From the NCBI RefSeq assembly GCF_040947875.1, contig NZ_JBFRXN010000002.1:1612001-1676000 (forward strand): 64,000 bases of DNA. The letters run 5' to 3'. Each line of letters opens with the position of its first letter. Positions within the stretch are counted from its first letter, which is position 1. The stretch comes from Pseudomonas sp. MYb118. Its GTDB lineage: Bacteria > Pseudomonadota > Gammaproteobacteria > Pseudomonadales > Pseudomonadaceae. A program made the position numbers and the translations under genes. Under the pieces are notes generated by a model. That model saw only the letters and a program-made list of their open reading frames with translations. It was not told the DNA's origin and ran no database searches. Below are positions 1 through 9,901 of the stretch, one piece after another.

Positions 1-684
1 GCTCATGCCTTTTTTCGCCAGCTCGAGCATCGCGTTCAGCTCTTCCGGCTGGAACGGCGCGCCTTCAGCAGTGCCCTGCACCTCGATGAAACCACCGGTG
101 CTGGTCATCACCACGTTGAGGTCGGTCTCGGCTGCCGAATCTTCAAGATAGTCCAGGTCGAGCACGGCTTCGCCCTGGTACATGCCCACCGACACAGCGC
201 CGATCATCTGCTTGAGCGGGTCGCCGCCTTTCAGGCCGCCACGCTTCTTGATCACTTTCAGGGCATCGACCAGCGCGACCATGGCGCCGGTGATGGACGC
301 GGTGCGGGTGCCGCCATCGGCCTGGATCACATCGCAATCGACGTACAGGGTGACGTCACCGAGCTTGGACATGTCCAGGGAGGCGCGCAGGGAGCGGCCG
401 ATCAGACGCTGGATCTCGAGGGTACGACCACCCTGCTTGCCACGGCTCGCTTCACGCTGGTTACGCTCGCCGGTGGCGCGCGGCAGCATGCCGTACTCTG
501 CGGTCAACCAGCCCTGGCCCTGGCCCTTGAGGAAACGTGGCACGCCGTTTTCGACGCTGACGGTGCAGATGACCTTGGTATCACCGAACTCGACCAGTAC
601 AGAACCCTCGGCGTGTTTGGTGTAGTTGCGGGTGATGCGGATCGAGCGGAGCTGATCGGCGGCGCGACCACTTGGACGTTTCAT
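1..684 (-). CDS. rph: Ribonuclease PH, C-terminus cut by window edge
   Basis: Phosphate-dependent 3'-5' exoribonuclease that trims tRNA 3' ends. Reading the minus strand from the ATG at 684 gives [20 protein letters not shown] followed by the conserved RNase PH core, including [10 protein letters not shown], the [15 protein letters not shown] segment and [14 protein letters not shown] with its catalytic-site acidic residues. About 228 codons are inside the window. The family is about 240 residues, so only a short C-terminal tail is missing. It is divergent from yicC, with a 279-bp shared intergenic region, the usual Pseudomonas arrangement. The identification is secure; only the end of the gene is unseen. 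Confidence 0.96.
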   Translation of the reverse strand, partial: MKRPSGRAADQLRSIRITRNYTKHAEGSVLVEFGDTKVICTVSVENGVPRFLKGQGQGWLTAEYGMLPRATGERNQREASRGKQGGRTLEIQRLIGRSLRASLDMSKLGDVTLYVDCDVIQADGGTRTASITGAMVALVDALKVIKKRGGLKGGDPLKQMIGAVSVGMYQGEAVLDLDYLEDSAAETDLNVVMTSTGGFIEVQGTAEGAPFQPEELNAMLELAKKGMS

Positions 685-963
685 AGGGAATACCTGTACG
701 GGGGACGGAAAACTGCGGGCATTATAGAGCCGTGCACCGGGCCTGGGCACTTCTAAAACGTCCGCCCGACGATTGAAGCCCCGGTCTTGAGCCTGGAACG
801 ACGCTTTACCGACGGCCTGCAGCCGTTTGTCGCGCCCTGCGATTGGGCGCATTCGCCCCACTGCGCTACAATCCTGCGCCTTTGCTGCCTGTCGGCTTTA
901 ATTCACAGATATCGGATTGCGCGAAACCTCCGGTAACGCAAAACCGAATTGCGAGGTACCTCC

Positions 964-1827
964 ATGGTGCACAGCATGACCGCCTTCGCCCGCGTCGAAA
1001 AAGCCGGCGCCCAAGGCACCCTGAGCTGGGAACTGCGCTCGGTCAACAGCCGCTACCTGGAACCACACCTGCGCCTGCCCGAAACCTTTCGCGACCTCGA
1101 AGGCGCCGCTCGCGAAGCGCTGCGCCAGGCCATTTCCCGCGGCAAGCTGGAATGCACCCTGCGTTTCACCGAGGAGAGCACCGGCAAGCCTTTGCAGGTA
1201 GACCGCGAGCGCGCCGCGCAACTGGTGGCTGCCGCCGAGACCATCGCCGGCCTGATCAAAAATCCAGCGGCCTTAAACCCCCTGGAAGTGCTGGCCTGGC
1301 CCGGCGTGCTGGTGGGCGACGCCACCGACCCGCAGGCGCTGAACGCCGAGGCCCTGGCGCTGTTCAATGAAGGCCTCAAGGAACTCAAGGCCGGCCGCGA
1401 GCGCGAAGGCGCGGAGCTGGCACGGCTGATCAACGAGCGCCTGACCTCGATCGAAGCCGACGTGGTGACCCTGCGTGAACTGGTCCCTCAGATGCTCGCC
1501 ACCCAGCGCCAGAAAGTCCTCGACCGTTTCGCCGACATGAAAGCCGAAATGGACCCGCAGCGCCTGGAACAGGAAATGGTCATGCTCGCTCAGAAGAGCG
1601 ACGTCGCCGAAGAACTGGATCGTCTGAGCACTCACATCATCGAAGTTCGCCGGGTGCTCAAGTCCGGCGGCGCTGCCGGGCGACGCCTGGACTTCCTGAT
1701 GCAGGAGCTCAACCGCGAAGCCAACACACTGGGCTCCAAGGCCTTCGACCCGCGCAGCACCCAGGCGGCGGTCAACCTCAAGGTGTTGATCGAGCAGATG
1801 CGCGAACAAGTGCAGAATATTGAGTAA
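964..1827 (+). CDS. yicC: YicC family protein (putative endoribonuclease)
   Basis: 287 residues beginning MVHSMTAFARVEK, the typical YicC start. The open frame runs five codons further upstream, but only this ATG lies at the conserved N-terminus. The C-terminal half contains the family hallmark EMVMLAQKSDVAEELDRL and the end segment LNREANTLGSKA. YicC proteins of E. coli are reported to act as endoribonucleases on small RNAs; that role here is by homology. It sits 12 bp upstream of gmk and is probably cotranscribed with it. Its neighbour on the other strand, rph, is also an RNase. Confidence 0.93.
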   Translation: MVHSMTAFARVEKAGAQGTLSWELRSVNSRYLEPHLRLPETFRDLEGAAREALRQAISRGKLECTLRFTEESTGKPLQVDRERAAQLVAAAETIAGLIKNPAALNPLEVLAWPGVLVGDATDPQALNAEALALFNEGLKELKAGREREGAELARLINERLTSIEADVVTLRELVPQMLATQRQKVLDRFADMKAEMDPQRLEQEMVMLAQKSDVAEELDRLSTHIIEVRRVLKSGGAAGRRLDFLMQELNREANTLGSKAFDPRSTQAAVNLKVLIEQMREQVQNIE

Positions 1828-2460
<633 letters not shown>

Positions 2461-2477
2461 ACAGCTCTTCCCAAAAC

Positions 2478-2564
2478 CGCTGCAAGCGCTTTACATTGGT
2501 ACTTGCAGCGCGTTGAAGGGCTTGGTCAAAAAATCAGCGCTTCCCTAATCGCTGGTGATTTTTT
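2478..2564 (+). terminator. Two hairpins between gmk and rpoZ
   Basis: A perfect 9-bp stem pairs CGCTGCAAG (2478-2486) with CTTGCAGCG (2502-2510). A second hairpin pairs AAAAAATCAGCG (2528-2539) with CGCTGGTGATTTTTT (2550-2564), with a two-base bulge and a T run at its end. The second resembles an intrinsic terminator readable on both strands. It would make rpoZ-spoT-ridA a separate transcription unit from yicC-gmk. Termination is inferred from structure only. Confidence 0.4.
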
Positions 2565-2627
2565 AAACTGTTCAGTCCGCTCGCCCAACCGGGCAGCGCG
2601 CATATTGCATTCGCTCCGAGGAATACC

Positions 2628-2891
2628 ATGGCCCGCGTAACCGTTGAAGACTGCCTAGAACACGTGGATAACCGCTTTGAGCTGGTCATGCTCTCTACCA
2701 AGCGTGCCCGTCAACTGGCCACCGGCGGCAAAGAGCCGAAAGTGGCATGGGAAAACGACAAGCCTACCGTCGTCGCCCTGCGTGAAATTGCGGAAGGCCT
2801 GATCGACTACGCCGCCATCGCCGAAGCCGAAATCGTTGAAGATGAACCGCTCTTTGCTGCATTCGAGGACGAGTCCAACGAGGCCGTCTAA
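2628..2891 (+). CDS. rpoZ: RNA polymerase omega subunit
   Basis: 87 residues, [20 protein letters not shown], with the omega core motif [16 protein letters not shown] that contacts beta-prime and stabilises the polymerase. The acidic C-terminal tail is typical. A good Shine-Dalgarno (GAGGAAT) precedes the ATG. It lies between gmk and spoT in the conserved order. In E. coli omega forms part of a ppGpp-binding site, so its adjacency to spoT has a functional logic. Confidence 0.97.
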   Translation: MARVTVEDCLEHVDNRFELVMLSTKRARQLATGGKEPKVAWENDKPTVVALREIAEGLIDYAAIAEAEIVEDEPLFAAFEDESNEAV

Positions 2892-2948
2892 GCCTATGCC
2901 TGGTCGACGTAGCACGGCGCGGGAACACAGCTTGTGGCAGGAGTCATC

Positions 2949-5054
2949 ATGCCGAGCATAGACGCCCTCGCCGATCGCTTATCGACCTACCTCGGCACGG
3001 ACCAGGTCAACCTGGTCCGCCGAGCGTACTTCTACGCCGAACAAGCCCACGACGGCCAACGCCGCCGCAGCGGCGAGGCGTACGTCACGCATCCTCTTGC
3101 GGTGGCGAACATTCTTGCCGACATGCACATGGACCATCAGAGCCTGATGGCCGCGATGCTGCATGACGTGATCGAAGACACCGGTATTGCCAAGGAAGCG
3201 CTGCAAGCGCAGTTCGGCGAAACCGTGGCCGAACTGGTCGACGGGGTCAGCAAACTGACCCAGATGAACTTCGAGACCAAGGCCGAGGCACAAGCGGAAA
3301 ACTTCCAGAAGATGGCCATGGCCATGGCGCGCGACATTCGCGTGATCCTGGTCAAACTGGCCGACCGCCTGCACAACATGCGCACCCTGGAAGTGCTGTC
3401 CGGCGAAAAACGCCGGCGCATCGCCAAGGAAACCCTGGAAATCTATGCCCCCATCGCCAACCGGCTGGGCATGCACGCCATCCGCATCGAGTTCGAAGAC
3501 CTCGGCTTCAAGGCCATGCACCCGATGCGCTCCGCGCGGATCCACCAGGCGGTCAAGCGCGCCCGGGGCAACCGCAAGGAAATCGTCAACAAGATCGAAG
3601 AGTCCTTGAGCCACTGCCTGGCCATCGACGGCATCCAGGGCGAGGTCAGCGGTCGTCAGAAACACCTCTACGGCATCTACAAGAAAATGCGCGGCAAGCG
3701 TCGGGCCTTCAACGAGATCATGGACGTCTATGCGTTCCGGATCATCGTCGACAAGGTCGACACCTGCTACCGCGTGCTGGGTGCTGTGCATAATTTGTAC
3801 AAACCGTTGCCGGGGCGCTTCAAGGACTACATCGCGATCCCCAAGGCCAACGGCTATCAGTCGCTGCATACCACGCTGTTCGGCATGCACGGTGTACCGA
3901 TCGAGATCCAGATCCGCACCCGTGAAATGGAAGAGATGGCCAACAACGGCATCGCCGCCCACTGGCTGTACAAGTCCAGCGGCGACGAACAGCCCAAAGG
4001 CACCCATGCCCGCGCCCGCCAGTGGGTCAAGGGCGTGCTGGAAATGCAGCAACGCGCCGGCAACTCGCTGGAATTCATCGAGAGCGTGAAGATCGACCTG
4101 TTCCCGGACGAGGTCTACGTGTTCACGCCCAAGGGCCGGATCATGGAGCTGCCCAAAGGCTCCACGGCGGTCGACTTCGCCTACGCGGTACACACCGACG
4201 TGGGTAACAGCTGCATCGCCTGCCGGATCAACCGTCGTCTCGCACCGCTGTCCGAACCGCTGCAAAGCGGCTCCACGGTCGAGATCGTCAGCGCCCCAGG
4301 CGCGCGGCCCAACCCGGCCTGGCTCAACTTCGTGGTCACCGGCAAGGCGCGTACGCACATCCGCCACGCCCTCAAGCTGCAACGCCGCTCCGAGTCCATC
4401 GCCCTGGGCGAGCGCCTGCTGAACAAAGTGCTCAACGGTTTCGACAGCGCCCTGGACCAGATCTCGGCCGAGCGCATCAAGGCGATGCTCAGCGAGTACC
4501 GCCTGGAGCTGATCGAAGACCTGCTCGAAGACATCGGCCTGGGCAATCGCATGGCCTACGTGGTGGCGCGCCGCCTGCTGGGCGAAGGCGAACAATTGCC
4601 AAGCCCCGAAGGCCCGCTGGCGATCCGCGGCACCGAGGGCCTGGTACTCAGCTACGCCAAGTGCTGCACGCCGATCCCGGGCGACCCGATTGTCGGTCAC
4701 CTGTCGGCGGGCAAAGGCATGGTCGTGCACTTGGACAACTGCCGCAACATCAGCGAAATCCGCCACAACCCGGAAAAGTGCATCCAGCTCTCGTGGGCCA
4801 AGGATGTCACCGGCGAATTCAATGTCGAACTGCGCGTCGAGCTGGAGCACCAGCGCGGGCTCATCGCCCTGCTGGCCAGCAGCGTCAACGCGGCCGACGG
4901 CAACATCGAAAAAATCAGCATGGACGAACGCGATGGTCGCATCAGCGTGGTTCAACTGGTGGTCAGCGTGCACGACCGCGTGCACCTGGCCCGCGTGATC
5001 AAGAAACTGCGTGCGTTGACCGGGGTGATCCGCATTACCCGCATGCGCGCCTGA
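2949..5054 (+). CDS. spoT: Bifunctional (p)ppGpp synthetase/hydrolase SpoT
   Basis: 701 residues from the ATG at 2949. The frame is open five codons further up (MAGVI), but [11 protein letters not shown] is the conserved Pseudomonas start. The order is: HD hydrolase domain with HDVIED at residues 72-77 (His72-Asp73); synthetase domain with the [13 protein letters not shown] and [13 protein letters not shown] segments; TGS domain ([20 protein letters not shown]); and a C-terminal ACT domain ([17 protein letters not shown]). The intact HD motif argues for a hydrolase-competent SpoT rather than RelA. It maintains the ppGpp level in response to starvation and is downstream of rpoZ. Confidence 0.97.
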   Translation: MPSIDALADRLSTYLGTDQVNLVRRAYFYAEQAHDGQRRRSGEAYVTHPLAVANILADMHMDHQSLMAAMLHDVIEDTGIAKEALQAQFGETVAELVDGVSKLTQMNFETKAEAQAENFQKMAMAMARDIRVILVKLADRLHNMRTLEVLSGEKRRRIAKETLEIYAPIANRLGMHAIRIEFEDLGFKAMHPMRSARIHQAVKRARGNRKEIVNKIEESLSHCLAIDGIQGEVSGRQKHLYGIYKKMRGKRRAFNEIMDVYAFRIIVDKVDTCYRVLGAVHNLYKPLPGRFKDYIAIPKANGYQSLHTTLFGMHGVPIEIQIRTREMEEMANNGIAAHWLYKSSGDEQPKGTHARARQWVKGVLEMQQRAGNSLEFIESVKIDLFPDEVYVFTPKGRIMELPKGSTAVDFAYAVHTDVGNSCIACRINRRLAPLSEPLQSGSTVEIVSAPGARPNPAWLNFVVTGKARTHIRHALKLQRRSESIALGERLLNKVLNGFDSALDQISAERIKAMLSEYRLELIEDLLEDIGLGNRMAYVVARRLLGEGEQLPSPEGPLAIRGTEGLVLSYAKCCTPIPGDPIVGHLSAGKGMVVHLDNCRNISEIRHNPEKCIQLSWAKDVTGEFNVELRVELEHQRGLIALLASSVNAADGNIEKISMDERDGRISVVQLVVSVHDRVHLARVIKKLRALTGVIRITRMRA

Positions 5055-5079
5055 GCCCAACTATTACAAGGAGTCATTC

Positions 5080-5460
5080 ATGACCAAGACTGTAATCACC
5101 AGCGACAAGGCCCCGGCCGCCATCGGTACCTACTCCCAGGCGATCAAGGCTGGCAACACCGTGTACATGTCGGGCCAGATCCCGCTGGACCCGAAAACCA
5201 TGGAACTGGTCGAAGGCTTCGAAGCCCAGACCGTCCAAGTGTTCGAAAACCTGAAGGCCGTGGCCGAAGCGGCTGGCGGTTCGTTCAAGGACATCGTCAA
5301 GCTGAACATCTTCCTCACTGACCTGAGCCACTTCGCCAAGGTCAACGAGATCATGGGCAAGTACTTCGACCAGCCTTACCCAGCCCGCGCCGCCATCGGC
5401 GTAGCAGCCCTGCCAAAGGGTTCGCAGGTTGAAATGGATGCCATCCTGGTCATCGAGTAA
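5080..5460 (+). CDS. ridA: RidA family enamine/imine deaminase
   Basis: 126 residues, the standard length for the YjgF/YER057c/UK114 family. It begins [20 protein letters not shown] and carries the conserved MSGQIPLDP segment and the C-terminal [20 protein letters not shown], which includes the active-site arginine. RidA hydrolyses reactive 2-aminoacrylate and related imines released by PLP-dependent dehydratases, protecting PLP enzymes. It follows spoT by 25 bp with a clear AAGGAG ribosome binding site, so it is probably part of the rpoZ-spoT-ridA operon. Confidence 0.95.
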   Translation: MTKTVITSDKAPAAIGTYSQAIKAGNTVYMSGQIPLDPKTMELVEGFEAQTVQVFENLKAVAEAAGGSFKDIVKLNIFLTDLSHFAKVNEIMGKYFDQPYPARAAIGVAALPKGSQVEMDAILVIE

Positions 5461-5467
5461 TACCTGT

Positions 5468-5490
5468 GGCGCAGCCTTCGAGGCTGCGCC
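5468..5490 (+). terminator. Hairpin after ridA
   Basis: A perfect 10-bp stem, GGCGCAGCCT (5468-5477) with AGGCTGCGCC (5481-5490), closes a 3-nt loop (TCG) 7 bp past the ridA stop. No T run follows, so it may be a weak or factor-assisted terminator or an mRNA 3' end stabiliser. Confidence 0.45.
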
Positions 5491-5528
5491 GCCGTTATCT
5501 GTATAAAGCGTTTTGAAAGGATTCCACC

Positions 5529-6269
5529 ATGCGCACAGCGCTAGCCCTCTCGCTGGTCGCCCTGATCCTGGGCGGTTGTGCCAGCAACCCCGCCGACCGT
5601 GACATCAGCGGCACCTGGATCAACCAGGTGGCGATTGATGCTGCCTCCAAAGGCGGCCCCCTGCGCGAAGCGCTCCAGGCTTATGGCCCGAACCTGGAAT
5701 GGGACGTCAACACCAAGGCCGGTCAGGCCCGCTACACCAATGGTTTCGAGAATGTCGACGGCAAGCTGCAGGGCGAAGAGTCCGGCGCGTGGAAAGTCGA
5801 CTTCTATGGCAGCTCCGGCAGCGAGCTGAAACGTGACGGCAAGCAGTTGAACCAGACCGCGACCGAGAACGAAGCCGCGCAGGTCTTTGATCGCGCCGTG
5901 ATTGCGGTGCCGGATGGCGCACCGATGGGTGCAAGCTTCGAGCGCGCACTGTATTCGGCCTACATGGGCGGCGACTGGACCATCGTCAGCGGTCCGGGCG
6001 AAGGCAATTCGGTACAGTTCCAGGCCGACGGCCAGGTGACCGGCCTGCCGAGCGCCGATCGCTACGCGCTGTGTCTGGCCGGCGATTGCGCGTCAATGAG
6101 CGGCGGCAATGACAACATGTGGCTGCAACTCAACGGCCAGGGCAACACCTGGATCTTTACCCGCAAGGGCAAGGAGCTGGAAATCTTCCAGGCCGTGAAC
6201 ACCGCGCAGGCGGATGAAATGCCGCAGTTCATGCCGGGGAACCGCAAGTGGCTGCTGGAGAAGCAGTAA
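5529..6269 (+). CDS. Putative outer-membrane lipoprotein, function unknown
   Basis: 246 residues. The N-terminus MRTALALSLVALILGGCASN is a lipoprotein signal peptide with lipobox LGGC (Cys17). Residue +2 is alanine, which favours outer-membrane sorting. The mature part begins with a segment typical of small lipoprotein regulators of cell-envelope composition (DISGTWINQVAIDAASKGGP) and has no enzymatic motif I recognise. I know similar Pseudomonas proteins only as conserved hypotheticals. A GAAAGGA ribosome binding site precedes the ATG. The REP doublet follows directly, so it is probably the last gene of its unit. Confidence 0.85.
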   Translation: MRTALALSLVALILGGCASNPADRDISGTWINQVAIDAASKGGPLREALQAYGPNLEWDVNTKAGQARYTNGFENVDGKLQGEESGAWKVDFYGSSGSELKRDGKQLNQTATENEAAQVFDRAVIAVPDGAPMGASFERALYSAYMGGDWTIVSGPGEGNSVQFQADGQVTGLPSADRYALCLAGDCASMSGGNDNMWLQLNGQGNTWIFTRKGKELEIFQAVNTAQADEMPQFMPGNRKWLLEKQ

Positions 6270-6297
6270 GCCGATTCAAGTAACAACGCAGAACCAC

Positions 6298-6387
6298 TGT
6301 GGGAGCGGGCTTGCTCGCGAATGCGGTGTGTCAGTCAATTAAGATGTTGCCTGACACACCGCATTCGCGAGCAAGCCCGCTCCCACA
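6298..6387. repeat. REP doublet (REPIN-like), GTGGGAGC type
   Basis: Two perfect 37-bp inverted arms (6298-6334 and 6351-6387) start with TGTGGGAGCGGGCTTGCTCG and run inward to GTGTGTCAG, with a 16-bp spacer. It lies between convergent genes. It belongs to the extragenic REP family seen seven more times in this window and may act as an mRNA 3' stabiliser. Confidence 0.9.
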
Positions 6388-6412
6388 TTTGGCCTGCGGT
6401 GCTTCTAGCGAC

Positions 6413-7270
6413 TCAGCACCGCCCTTCCAGAATCGCCGCATACCCCTCGCGGAAACTCGGGTACTTCGGCGTCCAGCCCAGAGCCTTGGCCCGAGCATTG
6501 CTGCAACGCTTGCTGCCGGTGCGACGCACGCTCGCATCGTCTGCCCATTCGGTGACGCCCAGATACTCGCGCAGCCAGCCCACCACGTCCGCCAGTGGCG
6601 CCGGCGCGTCGTCCACGCCGATGTAGACGTCATCGAGCACCACACCGCGATGGTCCGCTTCCAGCAGGTACGCAATCAATCCAGCCGCGTCATCGACGTG
6701 AATCCGGTTGGCGTACAACGGCGGCTCGGTCACCACGCGATAGCCGCGGCGTACCTGGGTCAGCAGCCATTCGCGGCCAGGGCCGTAAATGCCGGTCAAG
6801 CGCACGACACTGGCCGGGAAACCACTCTTGAGCGCCAACTGCTCGGCTTCGAGCATGACCTGCCCGGAGTAGCCGCTGGCTACTGCTGACGAGGTTTCGT
6901 CGACCCACTCGCCTTCCTGCTGCCCGTAGACACTGCTGCTGGACACGAACACCAGCCGTTTCGGCGCCTGGCCGTAGTCGTTCAACCACTCCAGCACATG
7001 CTGCAAACCCTGGATGTAGGCGGCGCGGTAGCCGGCTTCGTCGTGATCGGTGGCGGCGGCGCAGTACACCAGGTAGTCCACGGCACCGATGGGCCAGGTG
7101 GCCGGGCATTCCTTGTTGAACAGGTCTCCGGCAACGCCAATCACCCCTTCGGGCAGGCGTGCGACGTTACGCCGCAAGCCGTGAACCTCCCAGCCGAAAT
7201 TCAGTAATTGGGTAGCCAGACGGCTGCCGACATCGCCGCAACCGGCAATCAAAACAGAGGGTGCGGACAT
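6413..7270 (-). CDS. NAD-dependent epimerase/dehydratase (SDR, YeeZ-like)
   Basis: 285 residues, MSAPSVLIAGCGDVGSRLA. The Rossmann loop GCGDVGSRL is at the N-terminus, and FVSSSSVYGQQEGEWVDE carries the SDR serine plus Tyr active-site area. A segment around RLTGIYGPGR is typical of extended SDR nucleotide-sugar epimerases and of YeeZ-like proteins. The substrate is unknown. It is convergent with the lipoprotein gene and divergent from exbB. No partner genes point to a pathway. Confidence 0.85.
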   Translation of the reverse strand: MSAPSVLIAGCGDVGSRLATQLLNFGWEVHGLRRNVARLPEGVIGVAGDLFNKECPATWPIGAVDYLVYCAAATDHDEAGYRAAYIQGLQHVLEWLNDYGQAPKRLVFVSSSSVYGQQEGEWVDETSSAVASGYSGQVMLEAEQLALKSGFPASVVRLTGIYGPGREWLLTQVRRGYRVVTEPPLYANRIHVDDAAGLIAYLLEADHRGVVLDDVYIGVDDAPAPLADVVGWLREYLGVTEWADDASVRRTGSKRCSNARAKALGWTPKYPSFREGYAAILEGRC

Positions 7271-7457
7271 CAGAAAACTCCTCTCGCAAAGGCACGGACC
7301 AGCGCCGGCAACGGACGAAAGGATATCAGTGAAGCAAAAAAAGATACTCTATTACTTTTGTTAACAAGAATTACTTGCAATAATGCCCGCCACTTTTGTT
7401 CTCGGCCTTCGAGGCCTGGAAGAACATTTACCGTTTTCTCCCTTAGGTCCGGCCAGC

Positions 7458-8444
7458 ATGACACGCAATCAACTCTCCGCCTCGCCAACCAAACGACCTC
7501 GCGCCTGGAGCGCAGTGGCCGCCATGCTGCTCAGCCTGATGCTGGCACCAACCGCCGCATTCGCTGACGCACAGGCTCCCGCTACGCCAGCCGCCGCCAC
7601 GGCGCCAGCCTCCGCCCCCGCGGAACACGCTGCGCAGCATGGCACCGATCAAGCGGCACCTGCCGCTACCGATCCGGCCATCGCCGCAGACGCTCCAGTC
7701 GAAGACCTTCCTGAAGTCCTCGAAGCCGACAACACCCTGGGCATGGCCCACGACCTGTCGCCATGGGGCATGTACCAGAACGCTGACATCATCGTGAAAA
7801 TCGTGATGATCGGCCTGGCCATCGCTTCGATCATCACCTGGACCATCTGGATCGCCAAAGGCTTCGAGCTGATGGGTGCCAAGCGTCGTCTGCGCGCTGA
7901 AATCGTCCACCTGAAGAAGGCCACCACCCTCAAGGATGCAGGCGCCACGGCCACCAAGCCCGGCACCCTGGCCAACCTGCTGGTGCACGACGCCCTGGAA
8001 GAAATGCACCTGTCGGCCAACGCCCGCGAGAAAGAAGGCATCAAGGAGCGTGTGGCCTTCCGTCTGGAGCGCCTGGTTGCAGCCGCTGGCCGCAACATGA
8101 GCAGCGGCACCGGCGTACTCGCCACCATCGGTTCCACCGCGCCGTTCGTCGGTCTGTTCGGTACCGTGTGGGGCATCATGAACAGCTTCATCGGCATCGC
8201 CAAAACCCAGACCACCAACCTGGCAGTAGTCGCCCCCGGCATCGCCGAGGCCCTGCTGGCCACCGCACTGGGCCTGGTTGCCGCGATCCCGGCCGTAGTG
8301 ATCTACAACGTGTTTGCCCGCTCCATCGCCGGTTACAAGGCGCAAGTGTCCGACGCCTCGGCGGAAGTCCTGCTGCTGGTCAGCCGCGACCTCGACCACC
8401 AGCCTGAGCGCAGCTCGCAACCGCACATGGTGAAAGTGGGGTAA
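7458..8444 (+). CDS. exbB: TonB-system energiser ExbB (long form)
   Basis: 328 residues from the ATG at 7458 (MTRNQLSASPTKR); the frame extends 25 codons upstream, but no signal peptide or family similarity lies there. It has an N-terminal signal/TM segment, then an Ala/Pro-rich periplasmic stretch of about 60 residues, and the MotA/TolQ/ExbB core with three TM helices. GTGVLATIGSTAPFVGLFGTV is the conserved helix region and also AEALLATALGLVAAIPAV. With ExbD it harvests proton motive force for TonB. It is first in exbB-exbD-tonB. Its upstream region is AT-rich and might bind Fur, but I could not define a convincing box. Confidence 0.95.
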   Translation: MTRNQLSASPTKRPRAWSAVAAMLLSLMLAPTAAFADAQAPATPAAATAPASAPAEHAAQHGTDQAAPAATDPAIAADAPVEDLPEVLEADNTLGMAHDLSPWGMYQNADIIVKIVMIGLAIASIITWTIWIAKGFELMGAKRRLRAEIVHLKKATTLKDAGATATKPGTLANLLVHDALEEMHLSANAREKEGIKERVAFRLERLVAAAGRNMSSGTGVLATIGSTAPFVGLFGTVWGIMNSFIGIAKTQTTNLAVVAPGIAEALLATALGLVAAIPAVVIYNVFARSIAGYKAQVSDASAEVLLLVSRDLDHQPERSSQPHMVKVG

Positions 8445-8450
8445 TCGGCC

Positions 8451-8879
8451 ATGGGCCTGCATTTGAAAGAAGGCGCAGACGACGATCTGGCCGAGAACCA
8501 CGAAATCAACGTCACCCCGTTCATCGACGTGATGCTGGTGCTGTTGATCATCTTCATGGTGGCCGCTCCATTGGCCACCGTGGACATCAAGGTTGACCTG
8601 CCTGCCTCGACCGCCAAACCGGCGCCGCGGCCGGAGAAACCGGTGTTCCTCAGCGTCAAGGCTGACCAGCGCCTGTTCCTGGGTGAAGACGAAGTGAAGC
8701 CTGAAGCACTGGGCGCCACCCTCGACGCCAAGACCCAGGGCAAGAAAGACACGACCATCTTCTTCCAGGCCGACAAGGGCGTGGATTACGGCGACCTCAT
8801 GAGCGTGATGGATAACCTGCGCTCGGCCGGTTACCTGAAGGTGGGCCTGGTAGGTCTTGAGACGGCAGTGAAAAAATGA
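8451..8879 (+). CDS. exbD: TonB-system transport protein ExbD
   Basis: 142 residues. A short cytoplasmic N-terminus is followed by one TM helix containing the essential aspartate, in the motif NVTPFIDVMLVLLIIFMVAA. The periplasmic domain ends LKVGLVGLETAVKK. It lies 6 bp after exbB and overlaps tonB by 4 bp (ATGA), which indicates translational coupling. ExbD pairs with ExbB to form the proton channel that drives TonB. Confidence 0.96.
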   Translation: MGLHLKEGADDDLAENHEINVTPFIDVMLVLLIIFMVAAPLATVDIKVDLPASTAKPAPRPEKPVFLSVKADQRLFLGEDEVKPEALGATLDAKTQGKKDTTIFFQADKGVDYGDLMSVMDNLRSAGYLKVGLVGLETAVKK

Positions 8880-9622
8880 TCACGACGCGCCAAAAGCTGA
8901 CGCGTTACAGCGGTAGCCTGGCCGTGGTGCTCGGTGTCCATGCGCTGGCCATTGCGCTGGCGCTGAACTGGACATCGCGCCCACCTATCGAGCTGCCGCC
9001 GCAGGCGATGATGGTCGAGTTGGCGCCGGTTCCGGCACCGCCTCCGCCCGCACCGCCGAAGGTGATAACGCCACCGCAACCACCGGCACCGGTGGAAGAA
9101 CTGCCGATTCCGAAGCTGGCTGAAGCGCCCAAGGCTGAAATTGCCGTGCCCAAGCCGGTCAAACCCAAGCCCAAGCCTCAGCCGCCCAAGCCTGTTGAGA
9201 AAAAACCGGAACCGCCGAAGGAAAAACCTTCCGAGGAGAAACCGGCCGACACCCAACCGACTCAGGCACCCACGGAGAAATCCGCGCAACCGGCACCGGG
9301 CCCATCGCCCGCGCAGGTAGCGGCCAAGGCCAGTTGGCAAGGCACCCTGCTCGCTCACCTGGCCAAGTACAAAAAGTACCCGGCCAGCGCTCAGGCACGG
9401 GGCAAGGAGGGCTTGAACCGCCTGCGCTTCGTGGTGGATGCCGAAGGTAACGTGTTGTCGTTCGAACTGGTGGGCCGCTCCGGCAACGCCGATCTGGACC
9501 GGGCTACCCTGGAAATGATCCGCCGCGCCCAGCCGCTGCCCAAGCCACCGGCCGACATGCTGACCAATGGCTCCATTGAAATCGTTGCACCGTTTGTTTA
9601 CTCGCTGGAACGCCGGCGCTAA
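8876..9622 (+). CDS. tonB: Energy transducer TonB
   Basis: 248 residues. An N-terminal TM anchor (LAVVLGVHALAIALALNW) is followed by a Pro/Lys/Glu-rich periplasm-spanning rod at about residues 40-145 (many PKP and PPK repeats) and a C-terminal TonB fold starting near KYPASAQARGKEGLNRLRF. The end segment SLERRR follows the last strand. It transfers energy to outer-membrane receptors for iron-siderophore and cobalamin uptake. It is the last gene of the exbBD-tonB operon; a REP doublet follows 14 bp later. Confidence 0.96.
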   Translation: MITTRQKLTRYSGSLAVVLGVHALAIALALNWTSRPPIELPPQAMMVELAPVPAPPPPAPPKVITPPQPPAPVEELPIPKLAEAPKAEIAVPKPVKPKPKPQPPKPVEKKPEPPKEKPSEEKPADTQPTQAPTEKSAQPAPGPSPAQVAAKASWQGTLLAHLAKYKKYPASAQARGKEGLNRLRFVVDAEGNVLSFELVGRSGNADLDRATLEMIRRAQPLPKPPADMLTNGSIEIVAPFVYSLERRR

Positions 9623-9636
9623 ACACGCAGCTGTAG

Positions 9637-9736
9637 TGTAGGAGCGAGCTTGCTCGCGATGGTCGTCAACGCTAACGCTGGATACCTGGCACCCCGCGGC
9701 GCTCTCAAGTCCATCGCGAGCAAGCTCGCTCCTACA
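9637..9736. repeat. REP doublet, TGTAGGAGC type
   Basis: The outer arms TGTAGGAGCGAGCTTGCTCG (from 9637) and their complement (ending 9736) are inverted, with a longer interior. That interior contains GTCAACGCTAACGC, which closely resembles the interior of the doublet at 60442-60547. The two may share a recent common copy. Confidence 0.9.
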
Positions 9737-9758
9737 GGGTTGGGTTCGACGGAACACA

Positions 9759-9784
9759 CCAAAGGCACCGCAAGGTGCCTTTGG
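9759..9784 (+). terminator. Hairpin between tonB and oxyR
   Basis: A perfect 11-bp stem, CCAAAGGCACC (9759-9769) with GGTGCCTTTGG (9774-9784), closes a GCAA tetraloop. There is no clear T run. It would end tonB-side transcription before the oxyR promoter region. Function is inferred from structure and position. Confidence 0.45.
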
Positions 9785-9901
9785 CGCATCTACAGTTTGC
9801 AAACATGCATTACACGGTGTCACTCGACACTCTCAGTCTGATAACGTGCGTCTATCAATTGCAGCCGGTATGCTTGGCCCGCAACTTCATGGACGCTCGC
9901 T

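Noticed and set aside
2979..5060. Long antisense open frame (693 codons) over spoT
   Set aside because: The plus strand has clear SpoT domains; long antisense frames are expected with high-GC codon bias. The same holds for those over oxyR-recG (9917-12631), aspA (48905-50335) and the symporter (50742-52157).
6298..6387. REP pairs as transposon ends or CRISPR-like repeats
   Set aside because: They have paired inverted arms with short spacers and no transposase or regularly spaced array; they fit extragenic REP doublets.
7330..7385. Fur box upstream of exbB
   Set aside because: AT-rich hexamers are present but do not form a convincing 19-bp Fur palindrome.
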